A DNA stretch of 64,000 nt from Deltaproteobacteria bacterium (GCA_018433775.1 JAHDQN010000022.1:1-64000); one strand, 5' to 3'. Counted from the stretch's first letter, positions 42,322-52,108 are shown. Made by a program: numbers and translations. The notes: a model not told the origin generated them from the letters alone.

Positions 42322-44352
42322 CTATCCCGCCTCTGTCCGCGGAGAGGTCGCGCCATACATGCCCCAGATCTCTTTCCGGAAGCGTTCCTTGATGACGCGG
42401 CGCTTGAGCTTGAGCGTGGGCGTCAGCTCGCCCCCTTCCACGCTGAAAGGCCTGGGCAGGAGCGTGAAGTACTTGATCTGCTCGTAGCGGGCAAGCTGTT
42501 TGTTCACCTCGTTCACCTGATCCTGGATGAGTTCTCTGATCTCGTCGTGATACACCAGCTCGGCAGGGTCGCTGAAGGCGATTCCCGATTTTTTTGCAAA
42601 GCGCTTCAGCTCGGGGAAATCCGGCACGATGAGACAGGTGAGGTACTTTTCTCCGTCGCCCACCAGGCATGCCTGGTCGATGTAGGGCCGGCCGGTGACC
42701 TTGAGCTCGATGGGATGCGGGGCGACGTTTTTGCCCCCGGAGGTGACGAAGAGCTCTTTCTTACGATCCGTGATCTCCAGGAACCCTTCCGCGTCGAACC
42801 GGCCGATATCACCCGTCATGAACCAGCCGTCTCCGGTGAAGCTCTCCCTGGTCTCCCGGGGCATCTTCCAGTATCCTGTGAAGATCTGGGGGCCTCTGGC
42901 CAGGATCTCGCCGTCGTCCGCGATCTTCTCCTGCGTGCCCAGCACGGCCTTGCCCACGGTGCCCGGCTTGATCTGAAGACGGTATGCCAGGGTGTTGTAG
43001 GCTATGGAAAGCTTCAGCGAGCGCAGCGGGTTCGTGTGGGGGGATTTGCCTTGAGCCTGCTTGCGGACCATGCAGTCGTGGGTCCAGTCGATCATCTTTT
43101 TCTGGAACCACGACAGGTTGTCCCGGTCGATACCCGAGAACTCCGGGGAGTTGAAGTTGAGAATGGCCGCGGTTTCGGTGAGACCATAGCCCTCGGTGAG
43201 CTGGATTCCCAGGGAGCGGATAAAGGTGCACACCTCCTTGCCGAGCTTGCCGCCGCCCGAGCCGGCCATGACCAGACGGTCCATCCCCGCCTCCTTGCGC
43301 AGCCGGTTGAAGACCAGCACATTGGCCTGGGAAAACAGGAACAGGTCGAGCATGCCCAGCCGCTCTCCCTTAGCCATGGCGTCGGTGAACTTTTCTCCCT
43401 GGCGCATGGCCCACGCAAAGAGCTTTCTCACATACCCGGGCTGCCGCGATACGAGTGAGGTGACTTGGTCGTAGACCTTTTCGAAAAACCGGGGAATGCT
43501 GATGATCACGTTGGGCCTGAGCTCCAGCAGGGTCTTGGGAATCCGGCTGAAGTCGGGCTCGAAGGCGAGGATGCCGCCCTGCTTGAGGCCGCCTACGTGG
43601 TAGTCGCAGCTGCGGCCGTACACGTGGCAGACAGGCAGATGCACCAGGAAGAGCAGGTGCAGGTCCTTATCCTGAGCCTGGCGGCGGATGAGGGTGGGGT
43701 CGGTGAACTGCTCCATGGCCGCCATGAAATTCGCATGCGTGAGCATGGCGCCCTTGGGCCTGCCGGTTGTGCCTGAGGTGTATATGATGCTCACCACGTC
43801 TTCGGGCCTCGCCTCTGCGATGCTCTTTTCCAGAGCGGCTGGGTCGAGGTTTTCCCGGCCCATCTCCATGACCTCGTTGAAATGGTAGACCCCCTGCTCG
43901 TGGCCGCCTTCTCCGGATTCCATGGTGATGATGAACTCCAGGCCCGTCCCGGGCTGTACCGCCCGGGCCATGGCGGCCTTGTCGCGGGTGGAGCAGAACA
44001 CGGCCCGGGACTCGCTGTCGCCGATCATGTAGGAGAGCTCGTCTAAAGAAAGGGTGGGGTAGAGGGGAACCTCAACGCCGCCCACGGCCTGGATGGCCTG
44101 GTCGGCGATCACCCACCGCGGCCTGCTCTCGGAAAATATGGCGATTTTGTCTCCCCGTCCAATGCCCAGCGCCATGAGGCCGGAGGCGAGGTCGAGGACC
44201 TGACGGCGCGTCTCTTCCCAGGTGAGGGTGCGGAAATCATCGGTGGGATCACCGTTCGCATCGAACCGTCCCATGAGGAAGGGCTGCGCCGCCCTCATCT
44301 CCCGCGCCCGGGTATGGAAGAATCCGCACAGCGTGTCATTATGGAATGTCAT
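42322..44352 (-). CDS. Long-chain acyl-CoA synthetase (AMP-forming), large form
   Basis: 676 aa from MTFHNDTLC with GGAGG upstream. Adenylation motif IIYTSGTTGRPKGAMLTHANF; EGYGLTETAAILNFNSPE; GDIGRFDAEGFLEITDRKKE; C-terminal lysine region TPTLKLKRRVI. It belongs to the FadD15/ACSL-like group and has about 70 residues more than the synthetase at 16768. Cytoplasmic or membrane-associated. Together they suggest a varied fatty or aromatic acid diet. Confidence 0.9.
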   Translation of the reverse strand: MTFHNDTLCGFFHTRAREMRAAQPFLMGRFDANGDPTDDFRTLTWEETRRQVLDLASGLMALGIGRGDKIAIFSESRPRWVIADQAIQAVGGVEVPLYPTLSLDELSYMIGDSESRAVFCSTRDKAAMARAVQPGTGLEFIITMESGEGGHEQGVYHFNEVMEMGRENLDPAALEKSIAEARPEDVVSIIYTSGTTGRPKGAMLTHANFMAAMEQFTDPTLIRRQAQDKDLHLLFLVHLPVCHVYGRSCDYHVGGLKQGGILAFEPDFSRIPKTLLELRPNVIISIPRFFEKVYDQVTSLVSRQPGYVRKLFAWAMRQGEKFTDAMAKGERLGMLDLFLFSQANVLVFNRLRKEAGMDRLVMAGSGGGKLGKEVCTFIRSLGIQLTEGYGLTETAAILNFNSPEFSGIDRDNLSWFQKKMIDWTHDCMVRKQAQGKSPHTNPLRSLKLSIAYNTLAYRLQIKPGTVGKAVLGTQEKIADDGEILARGPQIFTGYWKMPRETRESFTGDGWFMTGDIGRFDAEGFLEITDRKKELFVTSGGKNVAPHPIELKVTGRPYIDQACLVGDGEKYLTCLIVPDFPELKRFAKKSGIAFSDPAELVYHDEIRELIQDQVNEVNKQLARYEQIKYFTLLPRPFSVEGGELTPTLKLKRRVIKERFRKEIWGMYGATSPRTEAG

Positions 44353-44659
44353 AGAACACCTCCTCGCTATAAAAATTTTCACGATGCAGGGTCTGCCCAT
44401 GCGTGTGGGGTGTGCCTCTGCATCCGTCCACGAGATCCCGTCACTTTCAAATAAGAAGAAATTACAGGAGAACTTCATATTATCACCATTTCCTGTGCCA
44501 TGAAATAGAGAAATAACATGAGTTATCTCATAGGAGGACCATGTTGCCTCAGTCCGAAGCCGTGCATGGAAAGAAAAAGGTGCCCCCGGAAAAAGGCAGG
44601 ATCCCCCCTTAAAGAATCAATCAGGCATGCCGAGGTGCAACGGCAAGGGAGGCCGTGTA
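44353..44659. other. Intergenic region between the acyl-CoA synthetase and the DUF748 gene
   Basis: 307 bp. It contains ATGAG-TTAT-CTCAT (44518-44531), an inverted repeat that may be an operator, and the promoter region of the minus-strand synthetase. The stretch 44560-44640 shows no structure I can name. Confidence 0.4.
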
Positions 44660-45739
44660 TCATTCCCCTACGGAGCGGCCGGGAGTGATGTCCTCGAATG
44701 CAGGTCTGATGGCCTGGATGAAGGCGTTTCTGAGCAGGTTGATCACAGCGGCCCAGTAGTCAACCTCCTGCTCATCGAAGTCTCCTTCTATCAGTATGTT
44801 GGTGGCGACCCTGCCGGTGGGCTTGTTTTCCAGGATGCTCGCCGCTCCGCCCACAATGGCTTCCCAGGCCAGCTCGAGCGGGTCCTGGTCTTCTTTCCAG
44901 TCCACCACCTTCAGATCTTCGAACAGGGGTTTGACATATCCCTCATACGAACCCTGCTGTGCCACGATCTCCGAGTAGACGGTGAAGGTACCGGACTCCA
45001 CATCGAAATTGCCATAAGCCCGCAAGAAATCGTTCAGACGGGTGAGCGCGAGATCGTTCAGGACAAACTTCATATCGAATGTTGGATCTTGCGCAAAGGT
45101 GTCGAGGTTGAGAGAGACTTCGAGCTTGGGGTCGCCTTCATCCGGCAGGTTGTACAGGGTGGCGGTGGCGAACTTGCTCTGTCCCACTGAGCGGCTGTTC
45201 CGGAGGTTGGACGCGACCAGGTAGAGCTTTTCCATAGAGACATCGATCTCAGGGTCGCTGTGAAAGTCGCGGTAATGCACGATTCCGTCCCTCACCTCAA
45301 GCTGGTTGATGCTGAAAGGGAGCAGGTCGCCAGTGACCTCCATCCAGGTGGCGGGGACCTCGGTCTGCGAGGTGTCGTCCGTGGGGCCGGCGACGAAATT
45401 CAGCTCGGGCTGGTGAAGGACGATCTCTCCGACGTAGGCCCCGCTGAGGATCTCGGACCACTGGATGGACGATTCGATGCGGGCCACATCCAGAAAAGGC
45501 ACAGGAACTGTGCCACCGCTTTTCTCAACGGCCAGCCCGTGTACGTCGAACGCGCCGCGCCAGAGGTGGAGATCGATATCCTGAATATGCCCCTGATAGC
45601 CTTCCATGGAGTCCAATGAACGGTTCACGTAATCCAGAGCGAGGTGAGGAAGCGCTATGCGAAAGGCAACGAGCGCCGCGATAATCACCAGGACAACGAT
45701 GGTTATCCTGGATGTGAGGATATTTCCGACCCGATACAT
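44660..45739 (-). CDS. DUF748/AsmA-like envelope protein
   Basis: 359 aa from MYRVGNILT with GGGAG upstream. One N-terminal transmembrane segment (residues 12-30, ITIVVLVIIAALVAFRIALP) followed by a beta-rich domain with LALDYVNRSLDSMEGYQGHI and DIDLHLWRGAFDVHGLAVEK, typical of DUF748/AsmA-type proteins that span the periplasm. Such proteins are linked to outer membrane lipid or protein homeostasis. It lies downstream of the CrtC-like gene on the same strand. Confidence 0.8.
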   Translation of the reverse strand: MYRVGNILTSRITIVVLVIIAALVAFRIALPHLALDYVNRSLDSMEGYQGHIQDIDLHLWRGAFDVHGLAVEKSGGTVPVPFLDVARIESSIQWSEILSGAYVGEIVLHQPELNFVAGPTDDTSQTEVPATWMEVTGDLLPFSINQLEVRDGIVHYRDFHSDPEIDVSMEKLYLVASNLRNSRSVGQSKFATATLYNLPDEGDPKLEVSLNLDTFAQDPTFDMKFVLNDLALTRLNDFLRAYGNFDVESGTFTVYSEIVAQQGSYEGYVKPLFEDLKVVDWKEDQDPLELAWEAIVGGAASILENKPTGRVATNILIEGDFDEQEVDYWAAVINLLRNAFIQAIRPAFEDITPGRSVGE

Positions 45740-45886
45740 CTTTTTCTCCCATATGGCCGTATTCCACCCTGCGGGCGCATGATGCCGGTATATCCTTAGA
45801 TGGATAGGTTCCTGGACGAAGATTCCCGGGGGGCGCGGGGTTCCCTTGCGAGAGCGCGCCGGGGGAGCATTTCCGTGATCGGGCAA

Positions 45887-47020
45887 TCACTGGAATCCCA
45901 TGATCTCGTACATGCATTCGCCGGATATCATATCCTGCACCCCGCCACGGGTGATGGTCCCTTCATAATCCGCCATGATGCGGAAGTAGGTGGGCCGGGC
46001 CACGAATGTGCGGGCAATCCACTGAACAACGGGGTTCAGATCTGATACCGTGAGCAGGTCCACATCTTCCACCAGGGCCTTGGAGCGTATCCGGATATCC
46101 GCCCTCACGTCCCCGTCGCTGAATTCGATTCGAACCTGTCTGGGATAATGCCGCCGGAGCCCCGGGTGAGTGGTGAAGTCCCACTGACGCACCGTGGGGC
46201 TCCCCGTTCCCACGATCACCTCCGATCCACGGGCGATGTACAGCGGGCGGGAGTTGATGGAAGGGTCATGGTAATCCACGTCTGCATAGATGATCGTGTA
46301 TTCACCGGCCAGGATGCGTCCCCAGATCCAGTTCCTGGTGATCTCGTTGAGCGGTTTTCTGCCCCAGTTGTGGTCGGCGTATCCCACTCCGGTCACATTC
46401 CCGGTGATGCCGTTGACGGTGATGGTGCCCTCGATTCGGTTCCTGGCCTGGTGCACGACCCAGAAGAAGTCCAGGTGAGCCTCGTTCACGCCGTCACCTC
46501 CGCTGGGCCTCCACCCTGGTGCGACCGTGGTGAGCGTGAGTTCGGCACGGATATCCTCCATGTCCCACAGGACATGGTAGGTGCCGCTGTCCAGCCTTTT
46601 TACGAACCCTGCCGGACATTCCACGCGCACATCCTCTGTGGATGTGCGCATGTCATTCTGATCGAGCGTCATGAGTCTCGTTTCCTTGGACCAGTCCTTC
46701 CCATAGAGTGAAAAGACGACACCTGGCTTGCCTGTGGTGAAGCTCGGGTCGAGAAACACGCCCACGAAGGTCCGGCCGTCATCCAGGTGCCCGTCGAAAT
46801 ACCACCACTCGAAGGGCTGCTTTCCCTGAATCAGATGCCGGGCGCGATCGCACGCCTCCGGCGGTTTCTTTCCCCAGTCGATGGGGTGTTCCGAGCGGCC
46901 CACCACCTCGCGGGGACGTTCCAGATGGGTGCAGGCCGGGAGTATGAAGACCAGCCAGATTAGACACGCCGCCATGATACCGGGCCCACGGCGCCGGTGA
47001 TAAGAAAAGATAACCTGCAT
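45887..47020 (-). CDS. CrtC/AttH-like lipocalin-domain lipoprotein
   Basis: 377 aa from MQVIFSYH with GGAGG upstream. The N-terminus is a lipoprotein signal (LIWLVFILPAC). The mature protein begins with the HLIQGKQPFEWWYFDGHLDDG block, then VVFSLYGKDW, GTITVNGITGNVTGVGYADHNWG and NWIWGRIL, all found in the hydroxyneurosporene-synthase-like (CrtC) family. Most bacterial members are not carotenoid enzymes and look like lipid-binding lipocalins. Anchored in the outer membrane. Confidence 0.82.
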   Translation of the reverse strand: MQVIFSYHRRRGPGIMAACLIWLVFILPACTHLERPREVVGRSEHPIDWGKKPPEACDRARHLIQGKQPFEWWYFDGHLDDGRTFVGVFLDPSFTTGKPGVVFSLYGKDWSKETRLMTLDQNDMRTSTEDVRVECPAGFVKRLDSGTYHVLWDMEDIRAELTLTTVAPGWRPSGGDGVNEAHLDFFWVVHQARNRIEGTITVNGITGNVTGVGYADHNWGRKPLNEITRNWIWGRILAGEYTIIYADVDYHDPSINSRPLYIARGSEVIVGTGSPTVRQWDFTTHPGLRRHYPRQVRIEFSDGDVRADIRIRSKALVEDVDLLTVSDLNPVVQWIARTFVARPTYFRIMADYEGTITRGGVQDMISGECMYEIMGFQ

Positions 47021-47425
47021 GGACGTCCTCCTTGTCATCAGGCAGTGGATCCTCCTTCTCAAGTCCATTTGTTGAAAGACTTTTACAGGGTGCGTCTGAT
47101 TCCCGTTCAAGCTTGCTGCCTAGAAAGAGTCCAAGGCTTGCTGTTAAAGGTCCATACCATTGGTTTGCACATGCTGCGCGATGTGTGGCAAGTGATGGAA
47201 TACTTTTGAATTCTTAAATAATCCCGTTCCGGGAAAAAGCAAGCCCAGCTGCAGGGCAGGGAACGTGTTTGACCGTTCTCCCCCTGCCATACATGCACTC
47301 TCTGCAGGTGCTCAGCAGCCGGACTTGGCGATGAAAAAACTTGTTTCCGCAGGCATTCAGGGGTATTTTTAAAGATATATCATGAAATCTCGTACAGATT
47401 GACTGTGTGGAGGAGGTATGCCGGC
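47021..47425. other. Intergenic region holding repeat copy C
   Basis: 405 bp between the divergent CrtC-like and radC genes. Repeat copy C fills the first third. The rest (47170-47400) is AT-rich around 47200 and 47360 and probably carries the radC promoter. Confidence 0.5.
47047..47162 (+). repeat. Dispersed hairpin-rich repeat, copy C
   Basis: GGATCCTCCTTCTCAAGTCC, then GTTGAAAGACTTTTACAGGG, GATTCCCGTTCAAGCTTGC, AAGAGTCCAAGGCTTGCTG and GGTCCATACCATTG. The order and final CATACCATTG match copy D, although the internal palindromes have decayed. It lies directly upstream of the CrtC-like gene. Confidence 0.65.
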
Positions 47426-48094
47426 GTGAAAAAAATATCTCAGATCCCTAAGTATGAGCGCCCCCGCGAAAAATTGCAGATGTTCGGCCCCCGGACACTG
47501 TCCGACTCGGAGCTCATGGCGGTTCTCCTGGGGAGCGGCTCGGCAAGACACGGCGTTCTGGAGTTGTCGGGAAGGGTCCTCCGCATGATCGATGAAAGCA
47601 GGGGGAGGCTGGAGCTCGATAAACTGCTCGGCCTGGAGGGAATCGGACCGGCCAAGGCCGCCATTATCACGGCTGCGCTCGAATTCGGCAGGCGGCGCAT
47701 CAGGCCCGAGGGGATGAAAGTCGTCGTGCCCACCCACGTGCTCCCCATCATCCAGCATTTCGCGGACCGGAAGCAGGAGCATCTTCTCTGCGTCTCGCTC
47801 AGCGGGGCGGGCGAGGTCATTGCCTGCCGGGTGGTCACCATCGGGCTGGTGGACAGGACCCAGGTGCACCCGCGCGAGGTTTTCGCAGACCCGATTATCG
47901 ACAGGGCCTCGGCCGTCATCATCGCGCACAACCACCCCATCGGGCCGCTCGAACCCAGCGACGAAGACCGGGAAATCACCAGAACCATCAGAGCGGCGGG
48001 GAAAACCCTGGGCATCTGGCTGCTGGACCATATCATATTCAACAAAAAAGGATACTACAGCTTCATGGAACACGACGAGATGGAGACACTCTGA
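47426..48094 (+). CDS. radC: RadC-family JAMM/MPN-domain protein
   Basis: 222 aa from a GTG with GGAGGAGG 8 bp upstream (an out-of-frame ATG in between would make only three codons). N-terminal helix-hairpin-helix part (PREKLQMFGPRTLSDSELMA, GLEGIGPAKAA) and a C-terminal JAMM metalloprotease-like motif, IIAHNHPIGPLEPSDED. RadC proteins have been linked to DNA repair or natural competence; the biochemical activity is not settled. Stands alone. Confidence 0.92.
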   Translation: MKKISQIPKYERPREKLQMFGPRTLSDSELMAVLLGSGSARHGVLELSGRVLRMIDESRGRLELDKLLGLEGIGPAKAAIITAALEFGRRRIRPEGMKVVVPTHVLPIIQHFADRKQEHLLCVSLSGAGEVIACRVVTIGLVDRTQVHPREVFADPIIDRASAVIIAHNHPIGPLEPSDEDREITRTIRAAGKTLGIWLLDHIIFNKKGYYSFMEHDEMETL

Positions 48095-48287
48095 AATCAC
48101 GCGGTTCCATAAAAAGCCCCTCGAGCCATGAAAATCTACGGATGTGCTCACGTGCAGGGGTATGGTGAGAGAACGCCTCACCACCTTTTTTTGCATATCC
48201 TTAAACTTTTTCCTCAGAACTATCGATAAGAAACCATAGTCATTTCTCTTATGACTGAAAGGGACTTCTGGTTGTGAGGGAAGCGGA

Positions 48288-48848
48288 ATGAACAATTATT
48301 CTTACCTGTTTCTCGCATTGATATGCAACCTGGCGTGCATGTCATCGGCGACACAGATCTCGGAAGACGGGAACTGCATCACCATCTCAAACGGCGGCTA
48401 TGTGCTGACAGCCCAGGCAGTTGCCAAGGTTGACCAGTCGTATATGCTCGTGACATGGGACAGTTCGGAGAGCGACGGTTTCGCCGACGCAGCAGTACTG
48501 TGCATCCCGCTCGATCAGGCCGATGCCCTTGGAAGGCAATACGGCGATTTCACGCAAAGCAAGAACCCCGGTATGCGTGAGGCCCTGAAAAACGCCATAG
48601 ATATCCGGCTGATCACAACAGACGCCTCCTGCAGAAAGGCCCTCAAGAAGATGCGGGATACCTGCGCCGGCCTGGACAACCCCGTGTTCCGGGTGGGGGG
48701 CCGGGATATCAGGATTGGCCAGGCCACCTACCGGGGCGTCCCAACGCCGTTCGGCAACCCGCCTGCAACCGTGATTCTGGCAGACACCATCGAACTCGAG
48801 CAGACAAGGTATTCATCGAGAGAGATAGCTCTGAAAACCGACCACTAG
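48288..48848 (+). CDS. Small exported protein of unknown function
   Basis: 186 aa with an N-terminal Sec signal (SYLFLALICNLACMSSA); the C before MSSA could make it a lipoprotein, though the context is poor. Acidic, with four further cysteines in the mature part. No family recognised. GAGGGAAGCGG precedes the ATG. Flanked by gaps, so likely monocistronic. Confidence 0.65.
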   Translation: MNNYSYLFLALICNLACMSSATQISEDGNCITISNGGYVLTAQAVAKVDQSYMLVTWDSSESDGFADAAVLCIPLDQADALGRQYGDFTQSKNPGMREALKNAIDIRLITTDASCRKALKKMRDTCAGLDNPVFRVGGRDIRIGQATYRGVPTPFGNPPATVILADTIELEQTRYSSREIALKTDH

Positions 48849-49273
48849 GGCAGCTCACTCCGGAAACACTTCATTCCATATCACGGCCGAGACACCGGCC
48901 TGAGGTGAAACACGCCGGCTTCATTCAGGAGTTATTCCGTGTCTTCCTCTGTAAAACTCGTCTCGGGCAAAGGACGACCATCTCAGAAAAGAAGCGGTCA
49001 TCCCCAGGCAAATGCTATATAGCTGGCAACGCTGCAATATGGCAACAAGGCATTATGCGCCCTTTCCTGTTACAGAAAAGCACATCACCATCCCAAGAAA
49101 CCATGATCTCGGCATCAGCCATCAGGGTATCGTAAACAGGAGCAGTCACGGTATCGGGGAAACGTCTGATACGGCCCCGATGGACTTCCATAAGGCAAGC
49201 GGATGAGCCGGTCCTCAAACTAGGGGAGTGTCCGAAGACTGCCTGATGCTCACCCTTGTTTCCCACTGGAGTA
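48849..49273. other. Gene-poor stretch after the small exported protein
   Basis: 425 bp without convincing coding sequence. Short open frames on both strands lack ribosome sites and homology I can see. Composition is less GC-rich than the surroundings. No repeat or RNA gene recognised. Confidence 0.4.
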
Positions 49274-49648
49274 CTATGGCATCATGATCTTGCTGCCCGG
49301 CGGAGTGCCGGGAACCACGATACGGGATTCCGACTGGCGCTGTGCCTCTTTCATCTCCTCCACGAGTTCTTCGAACGCCTTCTTCACCGCCTCGGGGAAG
49401 AGGTCCATCGCCTGCTTGAGAGATTTGGCCTCGATCTCGAACTGGAGGGGGAGCGCCCCTCCCGGGGTCACCATCTGCGTGTGGCCGAAGTAGAGAATAT
49501 TGCGCCTGCCGTCCCGCTGACCATCGGGAAGCACCGGGGTGAGCTGGCGAATGGTGGCGAACTTCATATCGGTGAACACCTCTTCGCGGTAGAGGTTTTT
49601 CTGATCCACCTTGAGGTCGCTCATTTTGGCAAGGTCGGGGTTGTTCAT
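49274..49648 (-). CDS. Conserved small cytoplasmic protein of unknown function
   Basis: 124 aa with AAGGAG upstream. The sequence KVDQKNLYREEVFTDMKFA, RQLTPVLPDGQRD, LYFGHTQMVTPGGALPLQFE and ESRIVVPG resembles short hypothetical proteins of delta-proteobacteria. Its C-terminal half contains a predicted helix (AKSLKQAMDLFPEAVKKAFE). No catalytic motif. Role unknown. Confidence 0.7.
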   Translation of the reverse strand: MNNPDLAKMSDLKVDQKNLYREEVFTDMKFATIRQLTPVLPDGQRDGRRNILYFGHTQMVTPGGALPLQFEIEAKSLKQAMDLFPEAVKKAFEELVEEMKEAQRQSESRIVVPGTPPGSKIMMP

Positions 49649-50002
49649 CTTCTCTCTCCTTTTCCCCTTTCTGTAAGGATAAATCGCTGATTGTCAAGGC
49701 AATTCTCCTGGGAGAGCGTCTCCTGAACCCTTCCTGTCGAAATCCGGGTGGAATGCCCCGCCGTTAACCGGGGGTAAGGGGCCGGTAAGTGCCGGAAGAT
49801 TACCGGGATCAATCAATTTATGCAGGCAGACTTCCCCTTGATGAGGGCAAGGGCGGAGGTATTCTTATCCTTAAAAGCAGAAGCGGCGCAATCGGACGGC
49901 TTGAGAACACCGGCCTTTCCCTCGTCCGCCGCGCGCCGTGCATCGGGATGGGTGACTTATATCGGCAGCAATGGGGCCAGGTGGCGGATGGAAGAAAAGG
50001 CG
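49649..50002. other. Region upstream of the nitroreductase-like gene
   Basis: 354 bp. An open frame joins the next gene from 49820, but the translated part before 50003 is low-complexity and Ala/Arg-rich without conserved blocks, so I treat it as non-coding. No hairpin of note. Confidence 0.4.
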
Positions 50003-50719
50003 ATGAATCCCGGGCTCAAGTCGATGATGGATTTCCGTCTCGGCGATGCCCTGCTGGGCCGCTGTTCGAGGCGGTTTTTCATGGGGGCCGAGATCCCGGA
50101 CGGCGTGTTCTCTTCCCGGTCGAGTCACCGGATCACCCCTTTGTCCGAGCTGGAAAAGCGGCTCGTTGCGGCGGCTTGCGGCGCGCGTTCAGGTTGGAAT
50201 CATCTCATCTGTCATGCCGCCCGGTATGCCCCGCATCTCTCGAATTACGCAGGATCCGCTGCGGGCAGCCGTCGGCTTCCTCCCGAGGTGCACGGGCTCG
50301 GGTTCCGGTACGATGCCGACGATCGCTGGCCGATTCCCAATCCTACGGGACTGGCCGGGGTCATGGAGGGATACTGCCCGCCCCCTTTTTCGGATATGCG
50401 CTCCGCAGTCGAGCCGCTGTGCGAAGGCAAGTTCGGTCCGGGCGGACCGTTCAATCCCGGCACACCGGGGCACTGGAAAGACTCGCGGCGGGTCCGGTCC
50501 GCCGCACAGGTGCACAATGAGGAATTCCGTGAATGTGTCGCCCTGCAGGCGCAGAATGTCTTCGACACCTTCGGCAGATTTTCGGCAACCGTACCCTCGA
50601 TATTCGTCGTGCTATGCCTGCAGGCACAGCACCTGGACACCGAGTTCTGCGACAGATTCTACAAGCCGGGATCATACCTGAAGACCCATGCAGAGCACAT
50701 GGAGCGGCGGCACTCTTGA
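50003..50719 (+). CDS. Nitroreductase-like hypothetical protein
   Basis: About 238 aa from the ATG at 50003; ATGs at 49988 and 50024 are alternatives. DFRLGDALLGRCSRRFFMG and ITPLSELEKRLVAAACG resemble the N-terminal part of flavin nitroreductase-like proteins (SRRF, LSELE-type blocks), and the end HNEEFRECVALQAQNVFD and LCLQAQHLDTEFCDRFYKPG is a typical family tail. Assignment is tentative. The OsmC gene follows 28 bp downstream, so a two-gene redox or detoxification unit is possible. Confidence 0.55.
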   Translation: MNPGLKSMMDFRLGDALLGRCSRRFFMGAEIPDGVFSSRSSHRITPLSELEKRLVAAACGARSGWNHLICHAARYAPHLSNYAGSAAGSRRLPPEVHGLGFRYDADDRWPIPNPTGLAGVMEGYCPPPFSDMRSAVEPLCEGKFGPGGPFNPGTPGHWKDSRRVRSAAQVHNEEFRECVALQAQNVFDTFGRFSATVPSIFVVLCLQAQHLDTEFCDRFYKPGSYLKTHAEHMERRHS

Positions 50720-50746
50720 AGGCCCCGGGCCGAAAGGAGAGAAAAA

Positions 50747-51304
50747 ATGACTGAAGGACATAATGTCAACGGCATGAGTGTAAGCCAATTGATCAACACC
50801 ATCGATCAGATTCGCGAAAATCCCGAGATCGCCAAGTTCAGGTTCCGGGCGACCAACCAGTGGGTGGACGGAACCCACTGCCAGGGGACTGTCCGGCACT
50901 TCTACGGCGCTCTCGTGGAAGACACCCGGCGCCCTCCCCAGACCTATGACATGGATGAACCCCCGGTGCTCATGGGGCACAACAACGGGCGAAACCCGGT
51001 CGAGTTTCTTCTCGTCGCCCTCTCCGGGTGCCTCACCACGACCCTGGTGGCCTATGCCTCTGCGAAAGGGCTGAATCTCAAGGGCGTGCAGTCCTGGTAC
51101 GAGGGAGATATCGATCTCAGGGGTTTTCTCGGGATATCGGACGAGGTAAGGGCCGGCTATCAGCAGATACGCGTGGGTTTCAAGATAGATGCGGACATAT
51201 CGGACGAGCAGAAGCAGGAGCTGGTCCAGCTCGCCCAGCAACACTCGCCGGTCTTTAACACCATCTCCCGGTCGTCGCCCGTGTCGGTGCACCTGGAAAG
51301 ATAG
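50747..51304 (+). CDS. OsmC-family protein
   Basis: 185 aa; AAAGGAG upstream. The OsmC peroxidase-like fold is recognised by VLMGHNNGRNPVEFLLVALSGCLTT, with the active-type cysteine in SGC. The usual second cysteine (VCPV-type) is replaced in the C-terminal HSPVFNTISRSSPV, so it is a one-Cys variant and may not reduce peroxides by the classic mechanism. Co-transcription with the upstream gene is likely. Confidence 0.85.
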   Translation: MTEGHNVNGMSVSQLINTIDQIRENPEIAKFRFRATNQWVDGTHCQGTVRHFYGALVEDTRRPPQTYDMDEPPVLMGHNNGRNPVEFLLVALSGCLTTTLVAYASAKGLNLKGVQSWYEGDIDLRGFLGISDEVRAGYQQIRVGFKIDADISDEQKQELVQLAQQHSPVFNTISRSSPVSVHLER

Positions 51305-51505
51305 CGGCTCGGCCTTGCCCGATGCGTTCGTTCCCGTTGATCCCCGTTTCATCAGAGCTGCCGGCAAGGCGAGACGGTCCGGGCTTCAGGTGGTGCAGTC
51401 AAAGTGCATCATGCGTCAGCACCACAAGGCTACATGATTGTTTTAAGGGGTGATGGGAAACAGGGTCCCGCTTGCTCCGACAAGAAACAGCGGTGTGAGC
51501 GATGA

Positions 51506-51540
51506 AAAGAAAAAAAAGTGCCCGTCAGTGAAGAGGGCAC
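51506..51540 (-). terminator. Intrinsic terminator of tRNA-Ala
   Basis: On the minus strand GTGCCC pairs with GGGCAC around an 11-nt loop, followed by a T-run of eight. It lies 28 bp after the tRNA-Ala 3' end. Confidence 0.9.
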
Positions 51541-51567
51541 AATCTTTCTCATGCATGATTACATAAT

Positions 51568-51643
51568 TGGTGGAGCCGAAGGGAATCGAACCCTCGACCT
51601 CATGAATGCCATTCATGCGCTCTCCCAACTGAGCTACGGCCCC
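51568..51643 (-). tRNA. tRNA-Ala (GGC anticodon)
   Basis: 76 nt on the minus strand, CCA encoded. Acceptor GGGGCCG pairs with CGGCTCC (one G-T); D arm with AGCTCAGTTGGGAGAGC; anticodon stem CATGA/TCATG encloses ATGGCAT, anticodon GGC; T arm GAGGGTTCGATTCCCTT. A T-rich intrinsic terminator follows. Confidence 0.95.
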
Positions 51644-51902
51644 ATGCAACGTTGATCAGCTATCATAACCTCTCGGGTGGAGTCAAGGTCAATGAAGCAT
51701 TCTCAGATGAAAGCGCAAGGATTCCCGCAGGATCGATATTGTTCCTCTGCCTTTTTCTCCCTCGCTCCTGGCATCCTTTTCCCTTGGGAAGGAGGGAAGC
51801 AATGGGTTCCTTCTCCTGAGATCGATCCTCGGGAAGATTCGTGTTGCCAGATATAAGGTGTTAATATCAGATATATTTTATGATATAACAGAGAGGTGGA
51901 TC

Positions 51903-52082
51903 ATGATAATGTCAGCAGAGGATCCTAAGGGAAAACAGACAGGGATATCCTTGCCCCGGTTTGCACATGTGCCTGTGAACAGGTGGACAGTGCCATCTCT
52001 CCCTGCAAAAAAACCATATGCAATATGGCTGGCAATAAAGCAATACAAAATATATGCAACATTAATTGTAGTATTGACATAA
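51903..52082 (+). CDS. Possible short ORF, hydrophobic C-terminus
   Basis: 59 codons from an ATG with GAGAGGTGG 3-10 bp upstream. The product ends in a hydrophobic stretch (YKIYATLIVVLT). No homology seen. It could be a small membrane peptide encoded with the downstream RHH-like protein, or chance in AT-rich DNA. Confidence 0.3.
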   Translation: MIMSAEDPKGKQTGISLPRFAHVPVNRWTVPSLPAKKPYAIWLAIKQYKIYATLIVVLT

Positions 52083-52092
52083 AATATGCAAG

Positions 52093-52108
52093 CATGATAG
52101 AGATCATG
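52093..52108. promoter_or_regulatory. Palindromic operator before the small RHH-like gene
   Basis: CATGAT-AGAG-ATCATG, a perfect 6-bp inverted repeat ending 2 bp before the ATG. A TTGACA at 52074-52079 is placed as a -35 box, so the palindrome would cover the -10/start region, as expected for autorepression by a ribbon-helix-helix protein. Confidence 0.6.

Noticed and set aside
47411-47429. ATG before radC as the start codon
   Set aside because: It is out of frame with the RadC sequence and gives three codons. The GTG at 47426 fits the frame and the GGAGGAGG spacing.
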